Positions 35,003 to 47,374 are shown, counted from the first letter of the stretch. The stretch is DNA of 64,000 bases from Moniliophthora roreri (GCA_001466705.2 LATX02000197.1:310001-374000); one strand, 5' to 3'. The notes: generated by a model not told the origin, from the sequence alone. Translations and numbers: made by a program.

Positions 35003-36888
35003 AATAGAAGTCTGATTCTTGCTCAGAGATCGACGCGACACAACTAGCTTCACCTCTACCACCTATACCCGAGCTCTGCAAACATGAGGATTGCGGCGGA
35101 TGCTGGATAGGATACCCACAATCTCGTTTTCCTAACTGGACTCCATCTCAAGTACGAAGAAGTCGCATACACAAGGCTATCACGGAATACCGCCACGAAA
35201 TACCCTGTAAAATATATAGTGTCAATGTCGATACCAAAGGTTACTTTACAGATGCTGGAGAACAGCTTGTATCTGCCGAAAACCAAGACGAGTACTGGGA
35301 CTTCTTAATCAATCAACCGGTGAGTGCTCATTTCTATTTCTTGAATGAATTGAAGATATCTAAAGCCCTCTAAGCATTCAGATGATAATCGAGTCCAAGC
35401 TCTCTTTGTAGAGAACATGTCTGGTCCCGTTCTACAGATGCTCGGAACTCGATACAATATAGAGCCTTTCTTCTTCTCGTCTTCCTTGTGCTGGATACCC
35501 TCGCGTTTCCAAGAAGAAGTCAAACCCGGCAAAGGAGACCATATCACTATCACCCTTACGTTCCTGCGGACGATGGATACCTACCTCCCAAGTGCAGCTA
35601 GCTCCACATCAAGCACCGTGACAGAGCATGCCTACTGGAATGGTACGGATGTTACGTATATGGCGCTGCCTCGTTTTCGCTCATATACTGTTTTAGACGA
35701 TGTCATCAATACTCAAGCGCCGCTATATTTAAGCTCCGGCGATGGCTGCTACCTCATCCTTGACCTGCTTGCTGTGCATCTTATTCGTAATGTCGAGGGC
35801 AATACCATCATTTCCTATCACCACACCGACCCAGATGCTACCTCTGCCCAGTATCTCCAAGAACGGATACGCTTTGCGGGTCAGAGCGTCTACTGGCAAA
35901 GCATCTTCCAAAAGTCACCTGATCCGACATTTGTTTTGCTGTATGCGCTTTCGAACCTTTTTTTAATACTTTACCGGTTGCTGATTTTGGTTCATTTTGG
36001 AAAGCGTGTATGCGTGGCACGCTATGTATGCATGGGACGAAGCTTTGGAGACCTTGTATAATCATATTTGTTATTTAGTGAGTTGTCGTTGGCTTTTGAG
36101 GCCTATATTGATGAATTCCTCAGGAAACGCAAGTTATGACCACCTCGGACATGCGTATGACCCAAAGTCTACACATCATACGCGCGCATCATCTCCATTA
36201 CACCTCGTTGCTCGAGGATTTCCGCAAATCAATTCTTTTCATACTGAACACACCGAACCCTGCCATGGATTCCCTCCCCGAACTCGACCGGGCATTTAGC
36301 AGGAAACTGTTAGAGAAGGAGTGTAACCATTTGTTGAGCGAGATCGATAGGCTGGAGATGGGCAGAATGATGCAGGACAAGAGGCTGAAGAATGTCATGA
36401 ACTTGGTGTTCAGCACGGTCAATATCGGAGATAGTAGGCGAATGCAGGATTTGACTGAAGCAGCTGTGAGGGATAGTGCAGCGGTTCGTGCTTCCTCTCT
36501 TTTTACGGTTCTTGTCTAATCAAGTTTTGTAGATGAAACAAATCGCATATCTCTCGATGATCTTCCTTCCCGCATCCTGCGTTGCTGTGCGTCCCAACTG
36601 ATCTTCTTGAAATCCTAAAGATTTGATCATGGTTGACAGGCTATCTTTGGCATGAACGTGAGGGAAATTGCGGATGGCACAACAGAAACCCTTCCACATT
36701 ACTTTGCTATAGCCCTTCCCCTCACAGCATTAACTATCTGGATCGTCATGACATTCCAGAGCCGATACATGTTTGGAACCAGACAGACCACATTTATCGA
36801 ACGTTTGGCTTGGCCAGTATTACTTTTCAAGTCGGTGTTCAGAAGAGATGTGCCGAATACCAGCTCGGAGGATCTGCCGTTGCGGTAA
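35003..36888 (+). CDS. CorA-like magnesium/metal-ion channel protein (5' end uncertain)
   Basis: Exons on the + strand encode a large N-terminal soluble domain (CKHEDCGGCWIGYPQSRF; VQALFVENMSGPVLQMLG; ERIRFAGQSVYW). A long helix (SRKLLEKECNHLLSEIDRLE) follows, then MKQIAYLSMIFLPASCVA joined by an intron to AIFGMNV. The Gly-Met-Asn triplet is the CorA selectivity signature. A second helix, FAIALPLTALTIWIVMTF, comes next. The protein ends TSSEDLPLR, with TAA at 36886-36888. Family members form pentameric divalent-cation channels; many fungal CorA-like proteins are uncharacterised. No in-frame ATG precedes the first recognised exon before a stop, so a short upstream exon holding the start is missing from my model. 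Confidence 0.78.
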
Positions 36889-37254
36889 CGAGGATGATAT
36901 ATTTTCAGGTCAAAGATTTAATCATTTGAGACTGCCATTACTTACACGCCATTGGATACCATGTATGGTTCGATTGTACCGTAGATGTCTGTACAACCGC
37001 TATGATGTGCCGTGGATGCTTTTCTAAAGTTGAAGGTGTTCGAGCGCTAAAACTGATCTCCTGGTCTCACTTCACTATCCGAGCGCGAATTAATCGACAT
37101 CCTCGACTAAAAGCTACCGTCGACTTGGCAGGATGCGCGTTCTTTCAAACATTCCCAATCGGATCCTGCTGAGCCACCACATGGGCTTACAAGAGACTCT
37201 TTTCCTCAACAAGTAACCCTCTCTCACACTCAACGCTCACATATAATTTTCAAT
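36889..37254. other. Spacer after the CorA-like gene
   Basis: About 365 bp; nothing recognised except the leader of the following relic. Confidence 0.4.
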
Positions 37255-38000
37255 GTATCCAAGAATACTACTCACAGGCAGTACCAATTGCCAAACCCCT
37301 CCTATCCAAATTCAAGTTGTCGTGATCACATCTCGCAATGGCGACGCCGGTTTTCCTGACTCTCTGCGTGAATTCTGCTGCTGAGCACTCTGCAACTGGC
37401 AGACTACAACCTATCCGATTCGATTGGGAGAACCCTAAGACGATCACTAATCCCTTCAAACTGGACGAAAACGCTTTTCATCGATCTTGCGATCAACTAC
37501 GGAGTAAAGCGAGTCGTATTCCTTAGCGCAACCGTAACTGGAATAGATCGCTTCCCACCTGGAAATATCAGTTACCTAGATAATTTTGGGAACCGGAGGA
37601 CGTTGAGGAATATGCGGTGTTGAGGCCTGTTCTCCAGGGAGCTCACCTTTTCCCTCTGATTGATAGGGTACTGATTGGGTTTTACCCTAGCCAATTTCAC
37701 TCGAGGACATTGGCCAAGCACAATGGAACGTGGAAGCTCATTCCCGCTGCAAAAGACGGCAAGATTGCTTGTGCTCACTTGATAATGTCGCGGAAGCTGC
37801 ATACAGCGCATTGGTGGACCGGCGGTCACTGGAGAAACCCTACGAGGAGTATGTAAGGTCCTAACTTGTACAATTATGGCGAAGTAAGTCTCGCTATGCT
37901 AAGACGTTTCCCGGTCAATCCTGATCTTCGACAATTGACAGGTGAGCCCTGGGAAGAAGAAATCACTGTTCCTGACTTGGAAATCACAGCATGACAGCAC
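37255..38000 (+). pseudogene. Decayed NmrA-type NAD(P)-binding oxidoreductase (festuclavine/agroclavine dehydrogenase-like)
   Basis: Conserved blocks read in order through shifting frames: MYPRILLTGS (start of the Rossmann fold), AKPLLSKFKLS, VVVITSRNGDAGFPDSL, RFDWENPKTITNPFKLDE, IDLAINYGVKRVVFLSATVTG, EPEDVEEYAVLRP, DNVAEAAYSALVDRRS, LYNYGEVSLAMLRRFP. The family binds NAD(P) and either reduces small molecules or senses redox state. Frame must change between LLTGS and AKPLLSKF, again at VVVITSR, after SLRE, after KLDE and around DNVAEA, with stops in each other frame. The Gly-rich nucleotide loop itself is disrupted. It is therefore read as a pseudogene. Confidence 0.75.
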
Positions 38001-38176
38001 TAGGTAATTTACATGAGGCACAGTAAGGCACATTAGCCCCCAGCAGCTCAGTAGGTACTTCACTGTGAACATCCCTCATAGGTGTTTAAGGCATTTCACA
38101 AAATCTGCATTTCTCCTGTATATTTGTACATCCATAGAGTACATTGTACTAACAGAAGGCCTTTCCCATTAACTCT

Positions 38177-39601
38177 CTAGTTTGATGGCAGCTGTGGTGC
38201 ATCCAGTGCCTTAGGATAAGGCACCTTCTGGAAGTTGGCAGCAATCTTCATCCAGAAAGATACCTCACTCCCGTCACCCTAGGATATCTATATGAGAAAT
38301 AGGAGAACGTGCAAAAAATAATCACATACAATGGCATTCATTGGGAAACCAAGGTCAAATGGCAACTGACTCTCCAAGAACTTGATCTGCTCATCAGAAA
38401 GAGTGATGTCCAAAGCTTCCAAATTGGCGTTCAAATGTTCAACTTTTCTACCCCCGATAATGGGGAAGACATATGTAGCCTTCTGCATAACATATGCAAT
38501 AGCAACTGGTGGATATTCAGTGTTCATTACCAACATGATATGTAAAAGGCCTCACCAGAAGTGATACTCTTCGCACCAACTTCTTTAGCCACCTTCTCCA
38601 GTGCTTGGCTCATCTTGACTTCATCCTCAGTCCTCTTCCAATCCATTCCCATGGGTTTCCTCCCTTCTTCACCATTCTCAAGCCTTCGCTGCTCCTCTGC
38701 ATCCGTTCGAAGTTTACCAGAGCCAAGAACACCCCAGGGTGCCAACGCCAAACCGAGAGACCGTGCCATAGGGATGATGTCCCGTTCAAAAGAACGGTCC
38801 AGGACACTCCATTTACCTTGATAGACGACAAATGGTGTTTTACCATAGGCTTTCGCATACAAGTTGGCTTGCGAGACAAGCCATGCCGGGGTGTCCGAGA
38901 TGCCCTGACCAGAAGATGAGCTCAACGTTACCGAAAGAGATAATTTGTCAACTTACCAAGTAAAGTACTTTGCGATTGAGGACCAAGGTATGCAATGCGT
39001 CCATAACCTCTTCGACAGAGGTATCCCAGTCCCACCAGTGAACATAGAGAAGGTCAATGTAGGATGTACGAAGCTTTTTCAAGCTAGCTTCGACACTGAG
39101 GTATAAGCTTTTCGCATTGTTGCCGACATAGTGAACCTTTTGGCCAATGTTTGGGTCCGACTTCTTGAATGAAGAAGTATACTGCAAAAGAATTATCAGT
39201 AACCAGTAACAGACAGATACCACAAGATTCCGCATTTCACTTTGGTTGCGATAAATAGCTGATCTCGAATACCTCTCTTTTCTGCCCATTCTCCGATAAA
39301 TTCTTCGGAAGATTCCTCTTGACTGTACCAATCATCAGTGTTGGTTCATCAGTCGTCAGAGCGTGCTGAAAACTTACTAGGCGTTGGCGGTGTCAATGAA
39401 ATTACCTCCCATATCATAGTACGCGTCGAGCAGCTTAAAACTAGCCTCTTTGTCCATATGGCCCATCCAATCGCCCCATTTGTCACCGATACTCGCAGCG
39501 CCCAGAGCGAAAGGTGAGAGATGGACCCCGGCGCGAGGTGAAAGAACGCGGTACACGCCAAGTTTGGTGGATGGTGCTGGTGCTGGTGCGAACGATGCCA
39601 T
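38177..39601 (-). CDS. Aldo-keto reductase, aryl-alcohol dehydrogenase (AAD) type
   Basis: An NADP-dependent reductase of aryl aldehydes, common in lignin-degrading fungi. It starts [39 protein letters not shown] leads to the active-site segment [15 protein letters not shown], where the Asp and the catalytic Tyr are joined across an intron (about 39329-39385). LFIATKYTSSF supplies the Lys and [12 protein letters not shown] the His. [27 protein letters not shown] and [12 protein letters not shown] follow. [25 protein letters not shown] is the cofactor-binding C-terminal part. It ends [13 protein letters not shown] with TAG at 38179-38177. About 385 residues, intact, with several short introns. 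Confidence 0.88.
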
Positions 39602-40939
39602 TTCGTGAGCTGAGTGTTCTGTGTGCTAATAACTCTCATCTCAGTCTATTTTATACGAATGTAGCGGATTGTATCCGCAATCAGAGCAGACGGTGCAGAT
39701 AATTATAACCCAGCCGTGTATGTTGCGTGGACATCGATGCTTCCTCCTGGTCGGATATTCACCGTTGAGGTGAGCACAATTACGAGCATGGTGCATATTT
39801 TCCTATCTGTTGGGAAGTAGTGAGCGGTTGTCGTCCGAGTATTGTCAGTACTCGACATACGTGGAAAGAAGGGAACCCCAGCGCCCATTTTCGTGGGTTC
39901 GGATTGCTTGAGAATACTGTCTCGGAACTGAATTGTACAGTGTCATCTGAGCCCACCGTGGCTCTGGAAAGTCTCGTCTTCTAGATTTTGCTCTCCAAGG
40001 AGACTGGTGTTCGCTGCCAAACAGGGATCCTAGCGGATCGGATGAAGGCTGGATATGGATGCATCCGTCGGTTGGCCTGAGCCGCCGCATCACACTCCGG
40101 GTATCGACGCGACCTTTGCAATCGTAGACACGCTGTTCTGGTTCCACGATAAAAGAGCATTGCTTAATAGAGCGTGTACCGGTTGGGCACCTGACAGTAA
40201 GGGACCATATCTATAAGATATGACGGGATCGACCAACTTGAACAGGTGAATGATATGGTCACCGGGGATACCATTTGCTCAAGTTGACTGGCAGGTGTAA
40301 TCCTCTTCAGTATCGATGCAAACACTCAGGAAATTCTGCCGTTGAGAATCTGCAGATGGTGATGGTGACAAGAGAAAGGAAACTTTCTCAACAAGTTGTT
40401 ATTTCGATCTCCGACATCCGCGCCTCAAACGCTCAAGCGCTCAAGCTCAAGTCGGATTGACAATTTTCGCACCTTGACCTACTAATCACCATCACTATCA
40501 TAGTCTCAATCGGGTTCTCTCAATGCTTGTTTAAACAAGTCGGCTCCCATAGGGGCTTCAACCAGAGGGCTCTCCGGTCCCTGAAGGACGTTTCATGAGT
40601 TATCGGGAGTTGATGAGCTCTGGAGTTGATGTCGCTGATGTCGGGCTCCGGTGATGGTGAATATCTTTCACGCACCCTATCTTTTCGCTAGACGATTCAC
40701 GGTCTCATTTCACCATCCAGCGATTTCTCGAGCAGCGATACATGCCGCCTACATCACTTCGACTAATCCAGCCAAATCAATGTTATTGTAACGGGCGAAG
40801 TTACAGACATTTCATGATATATTATTTCTTTTTTCCTCCCTGTTTCTGTGACCCATCCCTTCACCTCTCTTTCATTTTCTTGACCGACATTCTCTATCTC
40901 AGAGATGTCTCACACGAATCAAGGACCCCATCTTGACGA
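39602..40939. other. Gene-poor region between the aldo-keto reductase and GH5 relic
   Basis: A minus-strand frame at 39845-40147 is open for 100 codons but starts at GTG and has no recognisable motif. The perfect palindrome CTTGTTTAAACAAG lies near 40526-40539. Otherwise nothing supported. Confidence 0.35.
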
Positions 40940-42490
40940 ACATGGTTCTGCCCCTCCCGAACAATGGTGCCAAAGCGCAGTCTTGGACTCCAGCATTGAA
41001 CGAAACCTTCAGATATGGTGTCGACAGAATTAGGGGGTGAGTATCCTCTTTATACAGCCCAATCTCTAACACATTTTGCTAACTTACCAGTGTCAATTTC
41101 GGCGGCTGGCTAAATATTGAACCCGTGAGTCTCAACCGTTGTCCTCTGATATATATTTTGACCCTTTACTTTACAGTTCATGAAAAATGGTTACGTGAGT
41201 CAATAACGTTACTCTCCACTGGCCTGTTTCATGAAGGGCTCCAGCACTTTTTGAGAAATACGCCGATGTCACAACAAGAGTTGTTGACGAGTGGACGCTC
41301 CAAGAAGCAATGAGGGCAGACACAGCTGGCGGCGGGATAGCGTAACTCGAGGAGCATTACAAGGCATTCATCGTGAGTTGTATCATTTGCATATTCCAGG
41401 CTCTTCACACCTCCTCACGACCAAAACCTGCAGACGGAGAAAGACTTTCATGATATTCGCCTTCCGATTCCGTATTGGGCCATCGAAGTTCGCGATAACG
41501 AACCATATGGGCCACATGTCTGTTGGAAGTGCGTCCTTACTCTTTCATTTTTCGAGTCATACCAGACCACTCAGTGACATGTTCACTCTCCCGGATATGT
41601 CCTCAAAGCTATTGCCTGGGCGCGTAAATACGGTCTACGAACCAACCTCGACTTGCACTGTCCCTGGTAGTCAAAACTCGTAGAATCACTCGGGCAGATT
41701 GAACAAAGGAGTGAACATGCTCAACGGTCTCATGGGGCTCGCCAACGCTCAGCGTACACTAGATTATATCCGGATTATCGCCGAGTTCATTCATTAACCT
41801 CAGTACCGTAACGTGGTCACCATGTTTTGCGTTCTGTTCTTAACGAACCTAGGGAACCCTCCATTGGCGCCAAATAACTCGAGTCATTGTACGTACATCC
41901 AAAACCAATGATATTCAGGCAACTGACTATTATGCACCTTCAGCTCTGCAGAGGCTTACCGCGTCGTTCGGGAAGTCACCGGGAATGAAGACGACGTATG
42001 GATTTCCATTCACGAAGGCTCCCGAAGCTGCGGTGATTGGGACAATTTCCTCCCAAATGCCCACTGGGTGACCATCGACTATCACCCTTATATTGCCTTT
42101 GGTGATCAGGTTGACAAGGACTAGAGTGAACGTACCCAGGTACCGTGCGATTCCTGGGCCCAAAATGTTAAAGACAGGTTGACGAAATTCGCTGGAGAAT
42201 TCAGTAACACGATCAACGAGTGTGGACTCTACCTTAATGGCGTTGAAGAGGGTGTTCGCTACGACGGGAGCTATGTACCGGACAAGGTCAATCATGCAGG
42301 GTCTTGCGATAGGTACACTGACTGGCCAAATTTCACCGACGAGAGAAAGGAAGACATCAAACAGTTTGCTATGGTTAGTATGGATGCTCTTCATGTGAGT
42401 AAATTCACTCTAATGTTGGTGTAGGATGTAACCCCGCTCTGGTGGGGCAAACGCCCAATGCTGTTATGGGACCTTCTCCGTACGTATTCA
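40940..42490 (+). pseudogene. Decayed GH5_9 exo-1,3-beta-glucanase
   Basis: The blocks are those of a fungal exo-beta-1,3-glucanase that trims cell-wall or reserve glucan: AQSWTPALNETFRYGVDRIR, GVNFGGWLNIEPFM, LFEKYADVTTRVVDEWTL, LPIPYWAIE, YVLKAIAWARKYGLRTNLDL, NHSGRLNKGVNMLNGLMG, LDYIRIIAEFI, NEP (acid/base region), WISIHEG (nucleophile region), GEFSNTINECGLYLNGV and GSCDRYTDWPNF. Intron borders are still good. Breaks are TAA at 41343-41345 (expected Gln), a shift near 41660, TAG at 41681-41683 (expected Trp), TAA at 41795-41797 (expected Gln), and a 5-bp tandem repeat GTTCT at 41831-41840 that shifts frame just before NEP. The C-terminal FFFWTWK region is not recognisable. Confidence 0.86.
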
Positions 42491-43134
42491 ACGGGTACTT
42501 TTTTTTTTTGGAGTAGCGTTCACATTTAAGTAGGCCCTCGGCAGACACATAAGCATCTCTTTGGGCTCGCGAGTGTCAACGGGTGTTCTTCCACCAACGA
42601 AATCTAAATCGATTCTTAATAGGGTGGAAGGGCTGACGACTGCTACATTACTGGCACATAACCCTATGTATAATCTGGAGTGGAACAAATCATGAAGGTG
42701 TTTTATGATATATGCACCTGCTCGATGATTGTAACCTGAAGTATTGAGTTTCCCTGAATGTTCAACATACTGTCAGTCCTTGGACAAAGCTATGTGAATA
42801 TGCGTCTACCCATCTGGAAATTTTATCGGGACAAACGGCTGTGTCGTGTACTGCCACTAGCCAACCGTATCGCAGGTTGCATTACTTTATCGCTTAACCT
42901 CCTCATCGACGTACGGCATGGTGCCACGACCTCGGGGCATGCGCGGGGGGGGAGCTGGCAACGAAGTCACGGTGGTCATGGCGACTTGGAAGTCCAGAAT
43001 ATATGCCATCGAAGGTACGGATTCGTTATTTCTTTCATGTATTATAGAAATGGCTGGGGGATATCAAGCCTTTCAATGCTCTTCGTATCGTCGGTTGCTA
43101 CCCTTTTCCACATTTGAATACTGAATGCCCCACA
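42491..43134. other. Spacer with unassigned frames
   Basis: Open stretches at 42758-43117 (+) show no motif. A G-run near 42950 is the only compositional oddity. No gene called. Confidence 0.35.
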
Positions 43135-45092
43135 TTAAATGCCCATTTCACTCGTATCGTATCCATTCTCCTCCAAATACTTCTTAAACTTCGCGTCTTC
43201 TGATTCTAATTGCTCATCCATATCCGGAACGAGGAACCACACCTACATACACGTTAGCTCAATTTAGCCGCCACTCAATGTACTCACCAAGGCAGCACCA
43301 ATCACGCATATCGCCGAACCGACCAAAAATATTGCTTGTTGGCCTTTGACGATCGTTGGAAATTTATTCATGATGATAGGAAACACCTGTGTACCACTAA
43401 GTAATCGACAGTGTCAGTGGAAGATAATAGAATAAGGCAGAAGAAACGCATACACGGCAGCACCAGCCTTGCCAGCCGCAGCTGAGAAACCCAAGAAATG
43501 TCCCCGGATTGGTGTAGGGAACGATTCACTGCACACAAGGAAGTTGCAATTCTATAGATCACAGGTTCGTTCCGTGTCAATGCATAGTTCTGAATGACTT
43601 ACACCCGGTCCAACACTCAGGAAACTCTGGAAGACGCCGAACAGAACAACGAATGCGGGGAAAACCTTTCGCAGAGGAATCATGGCGCCACCGATGATGA
43701 AACCAGAAATTGCGACGACGATAAAACCTAGTGTATAAGTCTGACGACGGCCGAGGCGGTCAATGAGGAGGCCGCTGGGAGATAGTTGATGGCACTGCGA
43801 GTTTGAAAGGGGGTAACACGTACCCAAATACAGCGCCAGGCAAAGCGAAGGAGTTAACAAGGGCTGACCAGCCGGTCGATTCGACTAGTGAGCTCGACGA
43901 AGTAAATTCGGATACAATCGTTGGTGCAAGGAGGTTGAAGGCTGGAACCGTAATATGAGCCCGAGTGGGCGATTCTGGAGTGCGATTGCTTACGGTAAAC
44001 GACAACATCGCTGTCAGAGAGCGAACATCAGTAACAAAACTTTCGAAGCAAGTAAATCTGGCTTACTATAAGAACCACGCACCACAACAGCCTAGCATGG
44101 CTTTCCAGTATCTCTTAATGGCTAGTTTCCACGGGAAGTTACGCTTGATAGCGTGCTTGTGGTATTGGGTTGAGTCTACGAGACGCATGCGGAAGAAGAA
44201 AATCGTCAAAGGGAGCTAAGAAGAGTTACGCACTCAGAGCAGGGCAATTGTTGGTATATCGTAGCTTACAATGACTCCAATTCCAAAGCAGGTTCTCCAT
44301 ACAGTATCACTTGCATGGTCGTTGAAAACAGCAATAACGATGATAGCAGCGATAGAAGAGCCGACAAAACCTGATATGATAGCGACATTAGTAGCGGTAG
44401 CTACCAGGGCACCCCGCCGTTTTTGAACACTGTCAGAAGTAATTAGCAGTGAAGACCCCAAGCATAAGGGACGAACATACTAGGTATCTTCATCTGCGGC
44501 TTCGATGGCTTGCGTCGTGCACACAGTATACTCTCCCCCTTAGCACCGAAGTCAGTGCAAGTTCGGGAACGCACGGGGAAGTTTACCTGCTCCGACACCT
44601 GCGACACCTCGAGCAATAATCATCATCCACAGCAAGCCCGTTGGTGTCGTCCCATGGGCTGCTGTAGCCAGCGCAATACCAAACACCAAAAAGAGAGTAG
44701 TCGTAATAATACCCATCTTTCGTCCCCAACGATCGATGCACAGACCGAAGAGTATCATTCCAAAGATCTCTCCGACCAGGATCGAATTGGACAGTCGTGT
44801 CTTCATCTCGGTCGTTGCAGCAGTGGGGTAGAGCTCGGACAAAATAGGGTTCATATATCCGATAATCTGGACATTGTACCTGCGACAAAGCCTCAGATAT
44901 TTCGATTGTGAAGACAGGTACAACCGCAACATACCCATCAGAAAATAGAGCCACACCAGCCACGAGGACATTAAGAACAGATGAAAGTCTGCTAGGCTCC
45001 TCCTTTTCCGTCCGTGCCACCTCGGGGGCGACGTAGCTCACATCCTTAAATGACTTGATGGGCGTTGATACGTCTGAAGCGGGTGACTGCAT
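43135..45092 (-). CDS. MFS transporter, GIT1-like (glycerophosphodiester/phosphate permease type)
   Basis: Starts MQSPASDVSTPIKSFKD. Twelve-helix MFS features appear in order: VLVAGVALFSDGY, VQIIGYMNPIL, GEIFGMILFGLCIDRWGRKMG (the MFS loop-2 motif), MMIIARGVAGVGA, GGEYTVCTTQAIEAADED, ALVATATNVAIISGFVGSS, a basic loop before RYWKAMLGCCGAWFLYD, LVNSFALPGAVFG, GLLIDRLGRRQTYTLGF (the second loop motif), ESFPTPIRGHFLGFSAAAGK, and AIFLVGSAICVIGAALVWFLVP. It ends GYDTSEMGI, with TAA at 43137-43135. The GEY and ESFPTPIRG motifs place it with fungal Git1-like phosphate/glycerophosphoinositol permeases. It is divergent from a PhoD phosphatase over 534 bp, which supports a role in phosphate uptake. Many short introns; intact. 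Confidence 0.8.
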
Positions 45093-45626
45093 GGCGGGAA
45101 GATCGCGGAGAACAGTTTAGTGGCTTCCATCTGCATTTATGGTGTTCCGAGCGAGAAGCAGGCCAGAAGAGGAACCGAAAGCGGATGAACGTGCCCCACT
45201 TCATGCCGAAACTCATCAATTGAAGCGTTGAAGGGCTCGAAGCGGAAGCGGCTGTCCAGAACCATATTTCAAAAATTTGGGCGACGACGTTGGGGTTGTG
45301 AGTTCCCTGCACATCCTATAGGATCCGCTCAAGTTCCGGGATGCCTACATCGACAAAGAGGACGAACGTGCGTCATTCGAGACTGGTAGACGTTTCTCAA
45401 GCGTGATCAAAAATATGAGGAATGTCATGGTGAGAAGGAGCTCGCCCGACTTCCCCCAGGCAACTATTATAGGCAAGATTGCTGCGGTATTTTCCGATCG
45501 TTCAACGTCTTCCAGTCACGTTTCTCGACGTCTGGTCTTCCCAGTTCCTGCTTTTCAAGACTGACGCACGTCAATCAGAAGAGAACTACAGTTTAAATCT
45601 CGACCCGAATCCAAGCTTGAACGCCA
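45093..45626. promoter_or_regulatory. Bidirectional promoter between GIT1-like transporter and PhoD phosphatase
   Basis: 534 bp separate the two start codons. One CACGTT core (45517-45522), the type of site bound by Pho4-class bHLH factors, lies about 105 bp before the PhoD ATG. A CACGTC lies at about 45567. No perfect CACGTG is present. That the region drives both genes is inferred from layout. Confidence 0.4.
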
Positions 45627-47374
45627 TGTCAACTAGTTTGTTGCGTTTCAGCGGCGTCATAGCGTCGGCCTACCTCAAGTATAATACGTGGCTTTTTTTG
45701 CGGAAGGTACATACACCAGCATCAACATTGACGAGGGATTTGAATCTGATTCACTATGTGTTAGCTGCCTCTTGGCTACCGTTTCATTCCAAGGCTTATC
45801 GCTGCATTCGGCGTGTTTGCAGCATCCTTCCTGCTCCAGCCAAGATCCAGAACTAAAAATACTGCTCTTCCAGTTGTATTAGGCTTCCGAGGTCGCAATA
45901 ACCTTGTAGACGCAGTTACCATTCTTCTCAATACGCTGTTTCTCATGTCGTGTGCCGACTTTATCTATCGGGGCCAGGTGCTTTATCCGGTGCACAAACT
46001 GTCGACATCGCGAGTAGGATGGACGAACTCAACAACAACTCGGATCGTTGTCAGCTATCCAGGTCCTTCGTCCTTCAACTTTTCATACACCAATGACATC
46101 ACCAACTGGACTGTGATTATTTCAAATTTTGAAATTCAGAACGAAGCCACGACAATCACACTTGCATTTCTCGAACCGTCCACCCGGTACACCTATTCAA
46201 CTTCCCTCGGTCATTCGGGTTCTTTCCTTACCAGCGCTCCTGAATCAATGCCCACCACTGTCCGCTTCATTAGCACCTCATGTATGAAGCCTTTTTTCCC
46301 CTACAGTCCATTCAAACATCCTTTTGCACTCCAGGGCCTTCAGCATCTCTCATCCTATCTCTCTCGAAATACATCGTATTCCCAGGACTTCATCCTCTTC
46401 CTCGGAGATTTCATCTACACCGACTTGCCCATCGTCTCCGCCCCACTCACCAGAGAGTACTACACCAATCTATACCGCCAGATTTACGCCAGCCCTGATT
46501 ATACACCCATCCTGCGAAATACCCCATGGTTACATATGTTCGATGATCATGAAATCATTAATGATTTTTGGCCTGGCATGGATGTCTCCTCAAAAACGTT
46601 TGCCGAGGCTATACAGCCATTCTTGCTATATCAGAACAACGCGAACCCACCACCTTTGTATGAAGACGTATTCTACTACACCTTCCGGAGGGGAGACGCG
46701 TCCTTCTTTGTGCTAGACACACGTTCATACCGTGATCAGCCGGCAGATTTGGAGAGCGGTGGACACGGCAAGAGGTCGATGCTTGGGCTACGGCAACTCG
46801 AGGCTTTGAAAGCATGGATACGGAGTGAGAAGGGCTGGAAGGTAGTTGTCAGTGGTGTTCCTATGACACAGGTTGGAGGGTTTCAACACTCCTTGAAGGA
46901 TTACCGCTGATACATCTATCAGAATTGGAGCAAGGGCTCAGATGCCATGGACTCATGGGGAGGCTACCTGGATGAACGAGAGGAAATCTTCCGTGAACTC
47001 TGGGCAGTTGGTGGTGGTATCATCGTCAGTGGAGATCGACACGAGCACGGTAAGCGAGTATATTCTTTGTATCCGTGTACCTCTCATACCTTTCTTTTGC
47101 AGCTACGGTCAAGTTCCCACCACCTGCAGGCGAATACCCGGAAAACAACGCTATCATCGAATTCTCGACGTCCCCGTTATCATTCTTCTACCAACCTTTT
47201 GCACGCGATTACGAAGATGTACATGAGACGGATGTTACGGTCTATCAACACTGGAAAGGGACATCGAAATTTGGTGCGTTTGAGCTGGAGAAAGAAGTCG
47301 CGAGATTTCAGCTTGTGGTGGACGGGGAAGTGGTATGGGAATATAACCATCGACGGACAAACTACCATACTTGA
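45627..47374 (+). CDS. PhoD-like metallophosphatase / alkaline phosphatase D family, membrane-anchored
   Basis: Starts MSTSLLRFSGVIASAYLK. After a 5' intron whose exact borders are uncertain, two hydrophobic stretches (AAFGVFAASFLLQP; AVTILLNTLFLMSCADFIY) anchor it in the membrane. A fibronectin-like N-terminal domain (STTTRIVVSYPGPSSFNFSY) precedes the catalytic fold: VRFISTSCMKPFF, DFILFLGDFIYTD (metal-binding GD), PWLHMFDDHEIINDFW (D-D-H-E), FFVLDTRSYR and GGGIIVSGDRHEH (G-D-R-H). A 54-nt intron lies at about 46872-46925 and a second splits DRHEH from ATVKFPPP. It ends WEYNHRRTNYHT. The Asp/His ligands for the metal centre are all present. It probably releases phosphate from phosphomono- or diesters at the cell surface or in the vacuole or secretory lumen. 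Confidence 0.87.

Noticed and set aside
39845..40147. 100-codon minus-strand frame upstream of the aldo-keto reductase
   Set aside because: Begins at GTG, no in-frame ATG, and no recognisable family.
42758..43124. Overlapping + strand frames between the GH5 relic and the GIT1-like gene
   Set aside because: No motif, frames overlap each other, G-run suggests non-coding composition.
45813..46910. PhoD frame taken as starting at its own internal first codon
   Set aside because: That codon is GTG and the upstream ATG exon at 45627 gives a membrane-anchor start typical of the family; the stop after 46910 lies inside a good 54-nt intron.
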